From the NCBI GenBank assembly GCA_022606135.1, contig JABYQN010000020.1, forward strand, positions 62,001 through 126,000: a stretch of DNA of 64,000 bases. Direction: 5' to 3'. A program made the translations under genes and the position numbers. This stretch comes from Fomes fomentarius (lineage: Eukaryota > Basidiomycota > Agaricomycetes > Polyporales > Polyporaceae). The notes under the pieces were generated by a model. It did not search any database. It was not told where the DNA came from and worked only from the letters and a program-made list of their open reading frames with translations. Positions 23,318 to 35,872 of this stretch are shown here, in pieces. Numbering within the stretch: the stretch's first letter is position 1; every line of letters begins with the position of its first letter.

Positions 23318-24540
23318 ATGTCCAACAACGACATCGTCTTTGGGAGCCAGCACTCCCTCCTCGACTACAGCATGGGAGACTGGGGATCTAGCCATCTCTC
23401 TGTCTCGGGCATTTCCTACGGGGTCCGCTGCTCGAGTACCCCTGGTGCATCGGTTTCATTCACATACCAACGTGCGTCGGTTTCTCTTGACATCTCGGGA
23501 TGAGCTCTTTCCAACCGGTCTGGTTCTACCACCGCTAGACGTCGGGATCGGCATATGGGGATTTCATCTCCCCAACCGGGATCTCCCTCAGTTGAATGTG
23601 GAGGTAGACGGGACATTCATCCAACCACTGCTCCCGGCGTCGACCTCCGACAACCAGTCAGTGTGGCACCAGTGGGAGGTTGCATACGTGACGCCCCTTG
23701 ACTTGAAGAACCATACCACCACACTCCAAGTTGTCGAGGCCAGCCACGCGAATCCATTCTGCTTGATGAAGTTTGAGGCGTTGGTTCCCGACCGACTATC
23801 CCAGCTCGCCTCCGAATCCAATAGTACAGCGGAGACCACCAGCAGCCCTACTTCCTCTGCCTCTGCAATACCTTCAGGAAATCACACGCCTGTCGGGACA
23901 CTTGTTGGTGCAGTCATTGCTGCGGTCTTTGTTACCCTGCTTCTTTGTGGCGCCCTCTTTCTCTGGTGGAGACGTTCGAGACAACACCGCTACAGACGTA
24001 CCTCCCTGGACGACGATGGTGCGTGTTCCGACTATACCGATGGCCATCACTTATCAATGAAATCGTGGCAAGCAGAGTCTGGACGTAGCACGCCCTCGAT
24101 ACGCAAGAGCACGAGGAGTTTCTCGTTCAAGCCGTTCTCGCTTCCGCGCGTCTTCCCCAGGCGAAAGCAGACAGGTACGTACACACGAGATACTCCTCAC
24201 TCAACGAGCACACTCTCTAAGTCTATGTCTGGTACCAGCAGCGGTGGAAGCACGACCGCCTGTATCATTTATTGGCGACCTCATCCCACGGTCGACTTCA
24301 CCCGTTGCGTCCATCGATTCTCGATGGCTGGACTCTAACATGGCCGATGAGAAGAAATGGACACCGCTTCCAGAAGTCACACCTCCAGCGAACGAGACCG
24401 TGTTCATGGTTCAAGCGAAGGTGACGGAGGTGCAGCAGCCTGACGATAGAACAGGACATAGTGCTCCAGTTGTGTTGCCCCCGCCTGTCCATCAGTCTCC
24501 TTCCGATACGACGTCCCCAACACGCGCGCTGACTGCATAA
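23318..24540 (+). CDS. Single-span membrane protein with beta-rich ectodomain, tandem copy 2
   Basis: Function unknown; same architecture and strand as the gene at 20997. Exons 23318-23471, 23539-24174 and 24242-24540 sum to 1,089 nt (362 residues). The ectodomain includes LSVSGISYGVRCSSTPG, GIGIWGFHLPNRDLPQLNV and TTLQVVEASHANPFCLMKFE. A Ser/Thr stalk is followed by a TM helix (VGTLVGAVIAAVFVTLLLCG) and a basic stop-transfer run (WWRRSRQHRYRR). The tail has SLDDD, then VEARPPVSF, the same VEARPP word found in the tandem paralogue. A possible intron at about 24018-24092 (GTGCGT to GCAAGCAG) is in frame either way. If spliced, it would remove 25 residues, at the position where the paralogue has an intron. 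There is no signal peptide. Confidence 0.75.
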
Positions 24541-24798
24541 TATCAGCGATGCTTGCCTTGTTCTTGCGTAACCGATATCCGTCCCCGTCACTCACATACT
24601 ACGATTCTCGCGAGTGCCAGCGTAACCGTTTCTTCCTACTTTCGGACATCAACCCACTTCGGAATGAATCATGATCATGATATGACTCTAGTAAAGACGA
24701 TATGCCCTTGCTATAATACAAGCAGTGCTGCGAGTCAGAATGAAGTCAAGATACATACGGAGATCTATCACGTCGTAACTCTGGAGATCATTTACAAG

Positions 24799-26444
24799 TT
24801 ACACCCGTGCAAATAGACGGCCGTTGACTCGACACTTGGACCACAGGATCAATAGGGACCCAGTGATATTTAGCATACCGCACAACCCGATCATGCCCAT
24901 ATACCTTCCTCCTTCAGCTTCAAGGAGAGCGCCGGCTACCGGACCACCAGCCAGGACACTGCAACCCACGGTTAATCAAAGGCGGTCATGGTCGCACCAT
25001 TGAATCACTCACGCGAAGGACGCGACACTGTATAAGACACCAATCCGGGTCCCCACTTCCGTGATGTCCGAGATCTGCGTGACGCACGGGATTTGCATGG
25101 CGAGAAAAGCGCCCGCGAAACCGCCGTAGAGAACACCGAAGGCTAGGATTGGGACGATGGACTTTGCAAGGGTCCAGAGAACGAGCGCGAAGAGACCCAT
25201 GAAGAAGGCAGAAGGTATGAGGATGTTGAAGCGACCGATTGCGTCTGCCACCATAGCGGGGACAATCCGGCCGACTATGCTCCCAGCGTTCATCGCGGAG
25301 ACTATGTAGAAGGACGTCTCCGACGAGATGTTGTTGACGATGCAGTATTTTGAGATGTAGGTGAAGGGGATGAACAGCCCTGTTGTGAGTGAGCGGTCAA
25401 TCTTCAACGCTTCCTCGGGGGCGACAGCAGAATGAACGACATACCAAAAAGCACGAAGAAACATCCCGCTACCAGGAGCATGAAGGGGACATCTCGGACG
25501 ATCTTCAGGCTCGGCAGGGGAGAGGTGTATTTGCCTTGAGGTTGAATGCGGCTGCTGATTGTCGCATTGCCGATAACTCCGAGGACGAGGAAAAGGAAGC
25601 CTGAACCTCGCACCGTCCACCCGAACCCGATGCGAGCGAAGAGCTGCCGAAAGATGATAGGGAAGACCACACCACCTGATTAGGGATCTCAGGAACCGAC
25701 TTCCCTACGGTCGCGTACCACTCACCGACGCCCGACCCCGCGATCGCGATACCCACTGCAGTGGCCCTGAGCTTCAGGAAATGTGTTGAGATTGAAGCGA
25801 AGGAGGGGTAGAATCTGTTTTCCAGAAGTTGTCAGATGTCGTAATCTGTGGTCGGGTTAAGAACGATCCTTACAACATGCCATATGCGAGTCCTGTTAAT
25901 AGGCCCTGAACGATGAGGAACTGGTAGAACTCCGTGCATATGCTGGTGATCATAGTACTGAAGACGAGTAGCAGAAAACCAGGGACCAGTATCACATGGG
26001 GGCCATACGCATCGAAGATGCGTCCGAGGAATGCTCCCTTCGTGGTGAATGAGTTCAGAGGGCCGTCAACGATGCAGGCGCGAACACGCTTACCGAGAAG
26101 TAAAGAATCCAAAGCTGGATCGAACCGATCCATGAAATGGTGGATGGGGAATAGTCGCGAAGCTGATGCTCTGAATACCAGGTCTCAAAGACAGCAAACG
26201 CCGTCAACTGCCCACAGCAGAAGAGCATGATGGCTGCCCCGAACACCGTGAGCCAGGCCTTTGCGCCCCTGTCTACGAATGGTGTCTTGACCTCGACCTC
26301 GAGGGCTAGCTCCACAGGAGCAGTGTTTGACAATTTCGCTTCCGGCTTGCTCGTCGAGAGGGTCGTGAGCGAGGCTTTCTCCAGCGAGTCTGGCATAGCG
26401 AAGGTGGGCGAAAAGGGCGAAGACGGAGACGAAGACGAAGACAT
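24799..26444 (-). CDS. MFS monocarboxylate-porter-like transporter, tandem copy 1
   Basis: A 12-TM carrier of the fungal MCT branch (MFS 2.A.1.13-like); substrate unknown. It starts at 26444 with a Ser-rich N-terminus (MSSSSSPSSPFSPTFAMPDS). GAKAWLTVFGAAIMLFCCGQ opens TM1, and STISWIGSIQLWILYFSGAF joins across the first intron. GRIFDAYGPHVILVPG is the loop 2-3 motif. Then come FYPSFASISTHFLKLRATAVGI-type and GVVFPIIFRQLFARIGFGWT segments, GLFIPFTYISKYC, and a C-terminal half with GRIVPAMVADAIGRFN and QISDITEVGTRIGVLYSVA. It ends SKCRVNGRLFARV-stop. Five or so short introns are seen. Upstream there is a perfect 12-bp palindrome, CGCTATATAGCG (26487-26498), about 45 bp before the ATG, which could serve as a TATA region. 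Its neighbour at 27.2-28.8 kb is a close paralogue on the same strand. Confidence 0.88.
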
Positions 26445-27208
26445 GCCAGTGAGTTTGATGCTAAGGGAATGGAACTTTATATTCTTCGCTATATAGCGGA
26501 GTGAGCGATCTATTATCGAGGTGGCCGAAACTGCGGGCTAGGCCACACGTACCTGACCATCGGCGGGCCGCGGGGGCAAGGCGGGAGAACTCATGAACGG
26601 CATGCGAGGCTATAATGACGCCTGGACAGCGTCAGATAGGCCTGTATGAGAACGGCACCTCAAGCGAGTGTTAGTCAAGTGCTATGGAAGACACGCCCAT
26701 TTGGAACACGACACACCGGATGCCCCAGAGCATTTTTGGTTCACAACGTTGCCGACCCTTCTGGTATTTGCACTGCCTCGTCATCTCCCGGTGGACCATC
26801 GTCCGTATCACCGGCGGAAAGATCGCGTTAGTGACGTGAACCGGCAACTTCTTCAGGGAATCAAGTTGGTTCACATCCCGAGTGGTCGCCTATTAAACGC
26901 CCCACGATGCGGGACACAAGCGCTGACTCCAGGGATTTCTTCTCAAACTAAGCCCAAAAGAGGCTGTGTGAGTTCCAGAGTACCCTATGTCTAGGAATGT
27001 ACGCACAAGCAGTTGGCATCTCCTCGATGGTCCCCCAATTAAGCGACAGCAGCTAGCAATAAGCTGCGATACCTGTCAAATCGTGGCATTTGCGAGACGC
27101 CGTCGTGTGACCAGAAGGGATAATACAGGCTCTAACTTTGCGTGCAATAGTGATACAGTACTATACAGAGTTAGGACGCAAGCAGTGCGCGGAAGCGAAT
27201 GTTCATAG
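26445..27208. other. Intergenic between tandem transporter genes
   Basis: 760 bp. Contains the promoter of the downstream transporter, including a TATA-like palindrome at 26487-26498. No gene seen. Confidence 0.45.
26487..26498 (-). promoter_or_regulatory. TATA-like palindrome before transporter copy 1
   Basis: A perfect 12-bp palindrome, CGCTATATAGCG, 43-54 bp upstream of the ATG at 26444. AATATAAAG follows closer to the start. Position suits a core promoter; not otherwise tested. Confidence 0.35.
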
Positions 27209-28841
27209 TCATACCCGTGCCAAGACTCGGGGGTTGATTCGTAGCCTAGACCACAGCATGAACGCCGACCCTGTAATATTCGCGACGCCGCATAGGATGA
27301 TCATCCCAGTATAGGAACCGTTGCTCGCCTTGAGGATCGCGCCTGCCGCAGGTCCGCCCGCCAACGCACTGTGGCCAAGGGCGTCCATAGTTAGCAAAAC
27401 ACATACTAGAACTATAGTGACACGGACTCACGCGAATGATATAATACTGTACAATATCCCAATCCTGGTCCCGATTTCCTTGATCTTCTCGCCTTCGGAG
27501 ATTTGGGCGACGCATGGGATAAGCATGGCGATGAAAGCGCCCGAAAGAAACCCATATATAATGGCGAAGATAACGATGCTGACAAGGGTCTTCGCGAAGA
27601 CCCAGAACACGAGGGCTGACAACCCTAGCAGGAAAGCGCACGGCGTGATGACATTGAAGCGACCTAATAGGTCTGACGCGAGCGGGGGCAGGAGCCGGCC
27701 CAATATTCCACCGCCGTTCATGGCCGAAATGATGTAGAAAGCGGTGTTCGCGGAGATGTTGTGGTCACGAGCATAATTCGCAATATAGAAGAATGGGATG
27801 AAGAGTCCTAGAAAATTCATGTGTCAACTCTGTCGGGGCAACACTGTGACGAGACTCACCAAGACAGACAAAGATGCTCCCTACAACGACAAGCATGAAC
27901 GGGATGTCTCGGAAGATTTTCCTGTTCAGCAATGGCGCACTATGCCGTACAGGTGCTCGGAAGCTGGTCACCGTGCATACGGCAATGCAGCAACAGATCA
28001 AAGACAAGAATCCAGAGATTCTGACAGACCACGCAAAACCAACTCGAGCGAAGAGTTGCTGGAACATGATAGGGTATACCACTCCACCTGTACTGGTGTG
28101 AGCACAGGCTGGGAAGTAGATCGTTTGTCACGGGAATATCGCACATACCTACTCCTGATCCGGCGAACGCAATGCCGAGCGCCGCTCCGCGATATTTTGA
28201 AAAGTAAGTCGAAATTGCGGCAAGAGCTGGGTAGAAGCTGAAGGGAGGTTATTTGTTTGGGTACGAACGACCACCATGAGGACACACTCACACCATCCCT
28301 ACTCCGAGCCCGAAGAGGACACCCTGAGAGAGCACGAATTCATAGTATCGAGATGATAGACTCGTCATCATGACGCTGAAAACGAGGACTAGCGTCCCTG
28401 GAACCATGATCACGCGTGGTCCGTACGCGTCGAAGATGCGCCCGATGAAGCCACCCTTCAGCAAGTATGGAAAGTGAGTGTCTCGTTCGCGCCAGACCGA
28501 TTGCATGGAATTCTCACAGAGAAAAAGAATATCCAAAGCTGGAGCGAACCGATCCAGGATATAGTTGAGGGTGGCAAGCCCCGTAGCTGGTGTTCGGCGT
28601 ACCACGTTTGAAACGTCCCAAACGAATTCAACTGCCCGAACGTGCAGAACAGAGCGAGGAATGCTCCAAAGACGGTAAGCCAGGCTCCCAGTCCTCCGTC
28701 CGGGAATGGAGATTGTGACGCGTCAGCAGGCGAGTCGGCCTTACTTGAACCTAATTCATCATTGCTGGCAGTTATGGTGGCGACCTCCTCGTTGTTATCA
28801 AATGACATCTGCTTCTCCGGGAGCTTCTCGACATCGGCCAT
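27209..28841 (-). CDS. MFS monocarboxylate-porter-like transporter, tandem copy 2
   Basis: Paralogue of the gene at 24799-26444, same strand, with matching intron places. It starts MADVEKLPEKQMSFDN at 28841 with an acidic N-terminus. DGGLGAWLTVFGAFLALFCT opens TM1. SLQLWIFFFS joins GGFIGRIFDAYGPRVIMVPG across intron 1. Then come VVYPIMFQQLFARVGFAWSV, GLFIPFFYIANYARDHNISA, AMNGGGILGRLLPPLASDLL and QISEGEKIKEIGTRIGILYS. It ends RLRINPRVLARV-stop at 27209-27211. The two proteins look roughly half identical by eye, so the duplication is old. Monocarboxylate, riboflavin and metabolite-export roles are all known in this branch; the sequence does not decide among them. The 5' flank has no clear TATA. 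Confidence 0.88.
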
Positions 28842-30257
28842 GGGGGCAGGAGGAAGGGGACCCAGGCAGGGTGTATACCGAGGTGGACGGTAGCGGGAGC
28901 GTGTCGACAGACCAGAAGACACCCCGCAGCTATAAGTACGGCACGTCCCGTCCGGAGTTCAACGTGAGAACCGCGTGAGTGTATCTTGCATCGGGGATAG
29001 ATTGGAAACTACACCGCCCAACTTGTCCGCTTCTTCGGAGAAGTTGTCAGCGCGGAGAATATAAGAGTTTACAGGACAACAACGAGTCTGGGGCTCTTGA
29101 GATGGCGATGACTTCTTGAATAGCTAAGATCTGTTAATATCGCGCGGTTCCAAAAGCAACACGGAGTCCAGATATTGCACCACAGCACAGAATCCTTGAG
29201 ACGACGGAAAGCACAAGGCACGACAGCTGCCAAATCGAGGTACACATTACCGCTCAGAGGCAGAGCATGGAGACGTCTTGCTCGTAATGAATGGACGGGA
29301 GCGGGCGAATTTGACAGATGAACCTTAAATGGCCTCCATCCGTCAACCACGGACTGTTGGACATTGGGCGAACCGAGTAACTTGACCTGGAGTATTATCT
29401 GCTTTCAGTGACCATCGTGTATAAAGTCATGTTCGGAAGACGTACCGCATACATAATACACGGCCTTCTGTACTAACATAATATGTGAGGGGGCAGTCGA
29501 CCCTCGAATTCATGACAAAGTAAATCAACGCCCACGACGAGGGCGTAGCGCCCCGACGTCACAGGTAATTATTGACTTATAAGCGCGCTTCAGCCTCACA
29601 CCGGACGGCTGGAATGGTACACATACGGTTCATTCTATACATAACTCAATGAGAGTCGAGTTGTAGAAGATGAAGCCACAGACTGCGCCACTCACTTGGA
29701 TTTAGAGTGCGTACAGTTCCAGAAGTACTTCGGTTGTGGTTTTACCCACTACTCCGCGGTTCGCGGACCCGCGAGCAAAATGGAGAGTTCTCAAGGGTTG
29801 AGTACCAACACACATAGAGTTTACCAGGTCAAGATGGGCCAGTGTGGAACGGAGAGAACAGAACGTCCAGATGGTTGCGCTCACCTATCTCATCATTGGC
29901 CCAGATCCGTGCCACTCGCATGGATCTCACCATATGGGTCGCGTCTCCGCAGCATCTAAGGTTTGTACACGCCGAGCAAGGCAAGATGAGGAATTGGAAG
30001 TGGAACAGAACACCTAGGCCGAGAACCGTTTCACATGAAGGAGAGCAGGTGTCGACCCACAAGACCATTAGCGGGCCGGAAAGGAACCCCATGGAAAGTT
30101 TCATTGAATTGAATTGCGAAAGGAAGGATGTCGCAGCGAACCATACCTACAGTAGTGTCCACTGCAGCGAATAACTAAGGACCCGTCAAAATCAACGACA
30201 TCTCAGGGAACACAATAACACTCACCGCCCACCACTTCAGGGTGAATATGATTAATC
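28842..30257. other. Intergenic, transporter promoter and beta-mannosidase 3' side
   Basis: About 1.4 kb. The composition is moderately AT-rich for this window. Open frames here are short and lack conserved words. No gene supported. Confidence 0.4.
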
Positions 30258-33200
30258 TCACTGCTGATGAACGATGTGTCCATGCTCGCTGCCCATGTAC
30301 TGCACCCTCAGCTTCGCATGCTTCCCGGCGAGTCCACGCGCCTCCAACAGCTGCGGGTCCCCAGGGAACACATCGACAGCGTTGTCACTCCACTTCACCT
30401 GCTCCGCCTTCCCAAGCACACCCTCGCCTTCTTCGTCCACCGAGAAGAACAGACCCTTCACAGGCTTCTCGACAGAGACGGTAATCTGCTCGCCCTCAAC
30501 CTTTACATCGAGCTTCGGGTCCGGGAAGTCGATCAGGCGGAAAGGCTGGGGCCAATCGGCGTAGCGCGCAAGAATCACGCCCGTCTCTGCATCCAACAAG
30601 CGCGCACCGACGACGACGGAATGTGACGTGTCGACCGCGTTCTCGCTGTTTTGAGTGGGAGGACCAGGAACTAGGATGGACGCGAGTTCCGTCGACTGAT
30701 TCGGCAAGAGCGTGGCATCCAGCGTCTGCGACTGCGTCCAGTCCGAGTAAAGGTCGACGAACGAGAGCTCGACGCGGACCTTGCGCGCCTCGAGCGTGCC
30801 GTTCTGACCCCATATGGCGACGGTCGCGGACACCGATCGGAATGCGCCGAACTCATAAAACTGGCAGATGATCAGTCTCGGGCGCGACATCATAGCTCAA
30901 GAGGCATCGTACCTGCTTGGGTCGGTCGTTCTCGCGATTTTGCGTAACCTGTACATACAAGATGTCAGATTCCGTGCTGTATGTACATGCTGGCAAACGT
31001 TACTCACAGTCCTGAACAAGCCGACTGTGATCGGCTTTAAATCCCGTGCGATGGTGTAGTACACGGGTTTTGCGCGGAGCTGCCAAGGGTGTCAGAGAGC
31101 GTCGACTTGGGGCGCAGTAACATGCTTACGAAGAAGTCCGCGATCGCCCATGAGATCACTGGCCAACAGTCATTCAACTGCCATACGAGCACGCCGGCGG
31201 TCTAGAGCTGATATGTGAGCAACCTCGCAGACGCTGATGAATCCAGAGAAGACAGACGCACGTATTGCTTGCCCTTTCCGCGCCACTCGCGCCGCCACGT
31301 CCTGTACGCAAGGCTGACAGCCTCGGACTGCATGATCTGCGAGTTGTAAATATGGCTGCGAAACAAGATTAGACTCATTCGAGTCCGTTATCCGCGTAAA
31401 ATCAGCGACGGCGCTCACGTCTCAAGATCGCTCGTCAGCCTAAAGTTCTCATTCATAACGATTGCGAACCGCCGCTCGTGGCTGCCGGCGCGATCGTGCT
31501 GCGCGATCGACTTGGACTGGGCCCACCGGTCCTTCGTGTTGCCGTCCAGCCAATAGTCGACCGTCTTAATGTCGGGGAACGACGGTATGCCGAACTCGCT
31601 GTCAAGCAGCCCAAAGTCAGTTGAGAGCGATCTTGACGCAAATGAGCTCAATACCTTACGAAACGTCCACCATTGAAGGGATACTCCTGCCACGGCCACT
31701 CCTTGCCACCCCAGATGTTCCACTGATGAACATCGCCAATAGTCGGGTCAGCCGTGTCCCAATTTTGCCCACCATACGGGGATCCTCGCCAGTACGGAAT
31801 GAGTGGGTCGCAATGCTCAGCAACCACGGCCGGGAAAACCTGCTCGTAGAGGACTCGCGCTGGTAGCTCGGCGATACCTGTTGTACCGAATATCAGCGTG
31901 TTTGGACGGAGGTTTCATGATCTCCGCGATCTCCGTTGGACACACACCTCCCCACTGCAGAACCATCTGGTAATCTAAGCGTGCATGAGTTGATGGCCGA
32001 AAGTGTGAAGCTGTGTCACATACAACATACCTTCGTTGTTGCCACAGAAGATCGCAATTGAGGGGTGGTGCCTGAGACGTTTCACGTTGTCCACCGCCTC
32101 CTGGCGTACGCTCTGCACGAACGAATCGAACGCGGGGTATACTCCACATGCGAATTGAAAGTCCTGCCACACGAGGACACCAAGCTCTAATGAATCAAAC
32201 GCGCATCTGCATCACATAGTCTCCGACGTATAAGAGGTAAGATGAGCATACCATCACAGATGTCGTAGAAGACGTCGGGCTCATAGACACCTCCACCCCA
32301 GATCCGGACCATATTTTGGTTACCGTCACGAAGGAGAGTCAGCCATGCGCGATAATCGTCCGCAGTCAGTTGCGTGAGGAAGTTGTGGGCGGGGATCCAA
32401 TTGGAGCCTGCCGGCCGAACGGACGATCCGTATCAAGAAGCACACTCCGGAGAGAGTGACAGACATACCTCCCATGAATATGCGCACACCATTCACCTCG
32501 AACAAGAACGTCGTACCCTTTCCGTACTGGTCAGGCTCCTCGAGAGGTTCCTGAATGAGCTCGACGCTCCGGAAACCTATCCTCTTCGTGAGGCTGTCGA
32601 GCACAGCGCCGTCCTACGCACAAGTCAGGCTACAATTGGAATCGCAGGATGCCAGTCAATGACTTACGTTGTCCAAAAGAGAGATGTCGACATTGTACAG
32701 GTTCTGCTTGCCATAGCCCACAGGCCACCAAGGCTGGACCTTGTCCTTGAGGTCCCAGCGGACGGTGTCCTTCAACAGGGACTGGGCCGAGGTCTGCTGC
32801 ACCTGTTCTTCGTGTAGAACAGCTCCATCGAGCCCCCTCAACACTACCTTCACCCCCTTGACGGCAGATACATCGCCCGAGAGTGACAGGTCAACACTGA
32901 GGGAAGGAGATAGCTCAGGGGCTGCAGAGACGGTGGCGCGGGTGTTTACGCTCTCGATACGGGCTACGTAGGTGACAAGGGAGATCGCCCGGTAAGGGCC
33001 GGCTGTCATGAGTTCGGGGCCCTGGACCACAGTCAGCATGAGGGCTAAAGAATTTAGCACCATATATGCAACATACCCAATCCCAACTGTGCATCATGAA
33101 GAGCAGTGTTGAGCTTGGAAAGTGACGATTGAGAAAGGATCAGGAACTCACCGCCAGCCATATTGAGCCTTTCGCACGTACACCCTACTCGGGTCGCCAA

Positions 33201-34825
33201 GATTGCACGAGCCGGCCCTGACGCGTCCGTACTTGCTCTCTAGCTCCTTTGCCCACTTATTGGCAGATTTGAAGTGAAGAAGGAGGATGTTATCCGTGTC
33301 CTTCAGGATCTCTCTGGACAAAGCAATCTACCGAAAGAGACAATTAGCGACGGTGAGACGGCGGGGAGGTTACGATAAGCGTGCGCAGCGCCCATCATGC
33401 AAAGGGAACACAAGGGGATATTGCCGCCACCGCCGCGGAGACATCCTGTCCTAGGTGTGTATGCATGAAATACGCTGAAACTCTGACATCGACGACGCCA
33501 TTGAACGTCTGCAATGACTCTAGAACGGGATTCCCGGTGCGTGGGGCTGAGACAGTAATAGGTCCCAACCGTCCAAATCATCGTGTAGACCAGCATCGCC
33601 TAACCTCGACCTCGCCGCTTAATATATGCACGCACACAAACATACACTGGCCTATGTTCCCTGTGATCCCCTAAGTCGATGCCTACCTGGGAGCACTGAG
33701 GCGACGAAGGGGTCGGCGAGGAACAGCAGCGGCCAATGATGAGTCTCCCGCATATATGGGAGTGAGCACACATGTGTATCGGGTCCCCATGAAGTATGCG
33801 GTGGGGGCGGTACAATGGGTGAAACACCCGTACCAAATTCTCGACTCAAGGCTCAATCTATCTCGCCGGAAGGATGACGCTGCATTCCCTTCGCCGCATG
33901 TCCCATTCGCTTTCTGTTCACCGTTTAGTGTGAAAACGAGGGTGACACTACCCACTTCAACGAACAACTGACATATGTCAACGGAGGGGAAGGGGACAAA
34001 AGTGACGCGGCCTCTGTGCGTCACCAGAGGTGATATATCAAGTCCTGCACCAGTACTCGTCCATCTTGCCTTGCTTAGACCGCGCAACTCGACAAATCAC
34101 AAGAAATGAGTCGCAGAATAGCGCATATATGCACTGATTCTGCGACATCGGCGTAGTAAACGCAACGTCAAGGGATAAGAAGGAGAGATGGGCTGCTAGT
34201 AGTAGGAACTAGACGCGATCCAATGATCAAACGCAGGAACGATTACTCACCGTCCAGGTACGGAACATGTTGTCCGCATAGAGAATCTTCTTTCCATTCT
34301 ACAGAGACATCAAGACCCATGGGGGTATGAATCATCGTGGAACTCACGAGGTAAACGTCGCAAAGTGTGTCCAGGCCCTCAAACACCAACTCGGCGTTCT
34401 TCCACCCGCGCTCTTTGTCCGCGACGTCAAACTTGGCATGGTACAGCCACTCGCTGTCGCCGATCCCTGTAGATACCTCGAGTTAACTCGACAGCACATC
34501 CGCACACGCATATATACCCAGCAGAAAGTCACTCACATTGTACCTCATGCTCGTTGAACCCGACGAACGGATCAGGGATGCGACCAGCCTTGAGGAGCTC
34601 GACATGGACCTCTGAGGGGAAGGACGTCGCGCTAGTCCACGGAGAGTCGATCTCGTCGAGAACAGAAGCGATCGACGCGTCGCGCTCCTTCCAGTACCAG
34701 GTTTGCGTGATGGGGTTGTAGTAGCCGACATGTCGACGAGCCGTGTTGTATGTCCTGAATGAGAGAGTCGACTTTGCTGCGCCTCACCTGTGCCCCTTGG
34801 GCCTTATACGAACCTCATCACCCAT
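30258..34825 (-). CDS. Beta-mannosidase (GH2)
   Basis: Releases beta-linked mannose from the non-reducing end of manno-oligosaccharides and N-glycan cores. The start MGDEVRIRPKGH (34825) splices to RTYNTARRHVGYYNP. The sugar-binding N-domain follows (SEVHVELLKAGRIPDPFVGF, EHEVQWIGDSEWLY), then an Ig-like domain and the TIM barrel. There, MVRIWGGGVYEPDVFYDICD leads to HHPSIAIFCGNNE, whose final Glu is the acid/base. VSEFGIPSFPDIKT carries the nucleophile Glu. C-terminal Ig-like domains end at GSEHGHIVHQQ-stop. About 15 exons, one of them about 11 nt (WDW, near 33087). No signal peptide is visible, so the enzyme is probably intracellular, unless the first exon is wrong. The first exon is the least certain part. 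The ~0.92-kb intron at about 33330-34249 is exceptional for this window and holds a 37-bp hairpin. Confidence 0.93.
34110..34146. repeat. 37-bp hairpin in beta-mannosidase intron
   Basis: Arms GTCGCAGAAT and ATTCTGCGAC are perfect 10-bp inverted repeats. Between them is a second palindrome, GCATATATGC. It lies in the unusually long intron and could be the remains of a small inverted-repeat element. Confidence 0.7.
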
Positions 34826-35872
34826 CGGATTCGCCGGCACGGGACCTTATCGACGGGCTAGTCGGACCGTTGAACTTGATTAGTGGCAATGGTTGGCTTC
34901 AGGGCGTGGATTAGATAATATCTCGCCCACCCACTCTAATAGTCAGGCCCTGCCACAGGGGCCACGCGCAGTGCAGCGCGCTAGCACTAAAGCATTTGTT
35001 TTCGATCACAATTGGGGGGAGAGCGCGAATAGTTGACCATCAAGGAACACTACTTAATTACTCACAAACAACATGTTGCATGCCGCCTCACTCGATCAAC
35101 TCGAGTTCGGCATGTCTTCTCTACCTCTCGTCCAGCGAGGTAATGAGCCACGTCAGCGTGTCGTAACTCGCGCCGTCTTTTCAGATGACGCGTCCGTAGA
35201 GATTGTCAATCTACCAGGGGAATGAGGCGCCGCGAGCGAGGAAAAAAGCGTTCAGCGAGCCAATTGACCTGGACGTTGAAGAGAAAAAGTGAGACGCGTC
35301 CGGGGCACGGGTTATTGGCGCCTCTGTCACAGTGTGACGTGTGACCACCCAAGGCGGATCCAGGCTCGGATAACCGGACCGGCTGACCCGTCATGTGGCT
35401 TCCGTGCCACTGCCAGCAGTTGTGCGCTGTCTCCAACTCGACTTTCTGCGTTCTGAATTTCTGACTGATAGCCACTCGGGTCGCTCTTATGATCGTCTTC
35501 TTCGTCTGTTGTTCAATCCAGGACCCGTGGTCATCACGTTATGATCGTTCAATCACTTGAAGAATATCGAAGGAGTGGGATATCGCATGTCCGCAACAGT
35601 CCTTTCCCTTCCCATACGTCGTCGCCATCTCTAGGCTTGGTCTGTAGTGCTGGACAGCCTCTGAGATAGAAACCGGAAACCCCATATCTCACACTGGTCA
35701 GGCCACGAAGCTTGTGGCCTCGTGGCGCTAACCTTTGTCTCTCTCGCGCTGGAGCCGACGGCTCACTCAATCTATCGCCTTTGTTCACCTTTGACGCTAT
35801 ATAGCCGCTTCAGATTCGATATACTACGACTTGTCGCAAACTCCCACCTACGTCCGCCTCACTCTAGTCGAC
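34826..35872. other. Intergenic, divergent promoters
   Basis: Separates beta-mannosidase from the plus-strand unknown gene. Holds a TATA-like CTATATAG at 35797-35804, about 70 bp before the ATG at 35873. No gene seen. Confidence 0.45.
35797..35804 (+). promoter_or_regulatory. TATA-like box
   Basis: CTATATAG lies 69-76 bp upstream of the ATG at 35873, a usual distance for a fungal TATA element. Confidence 0.4.
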
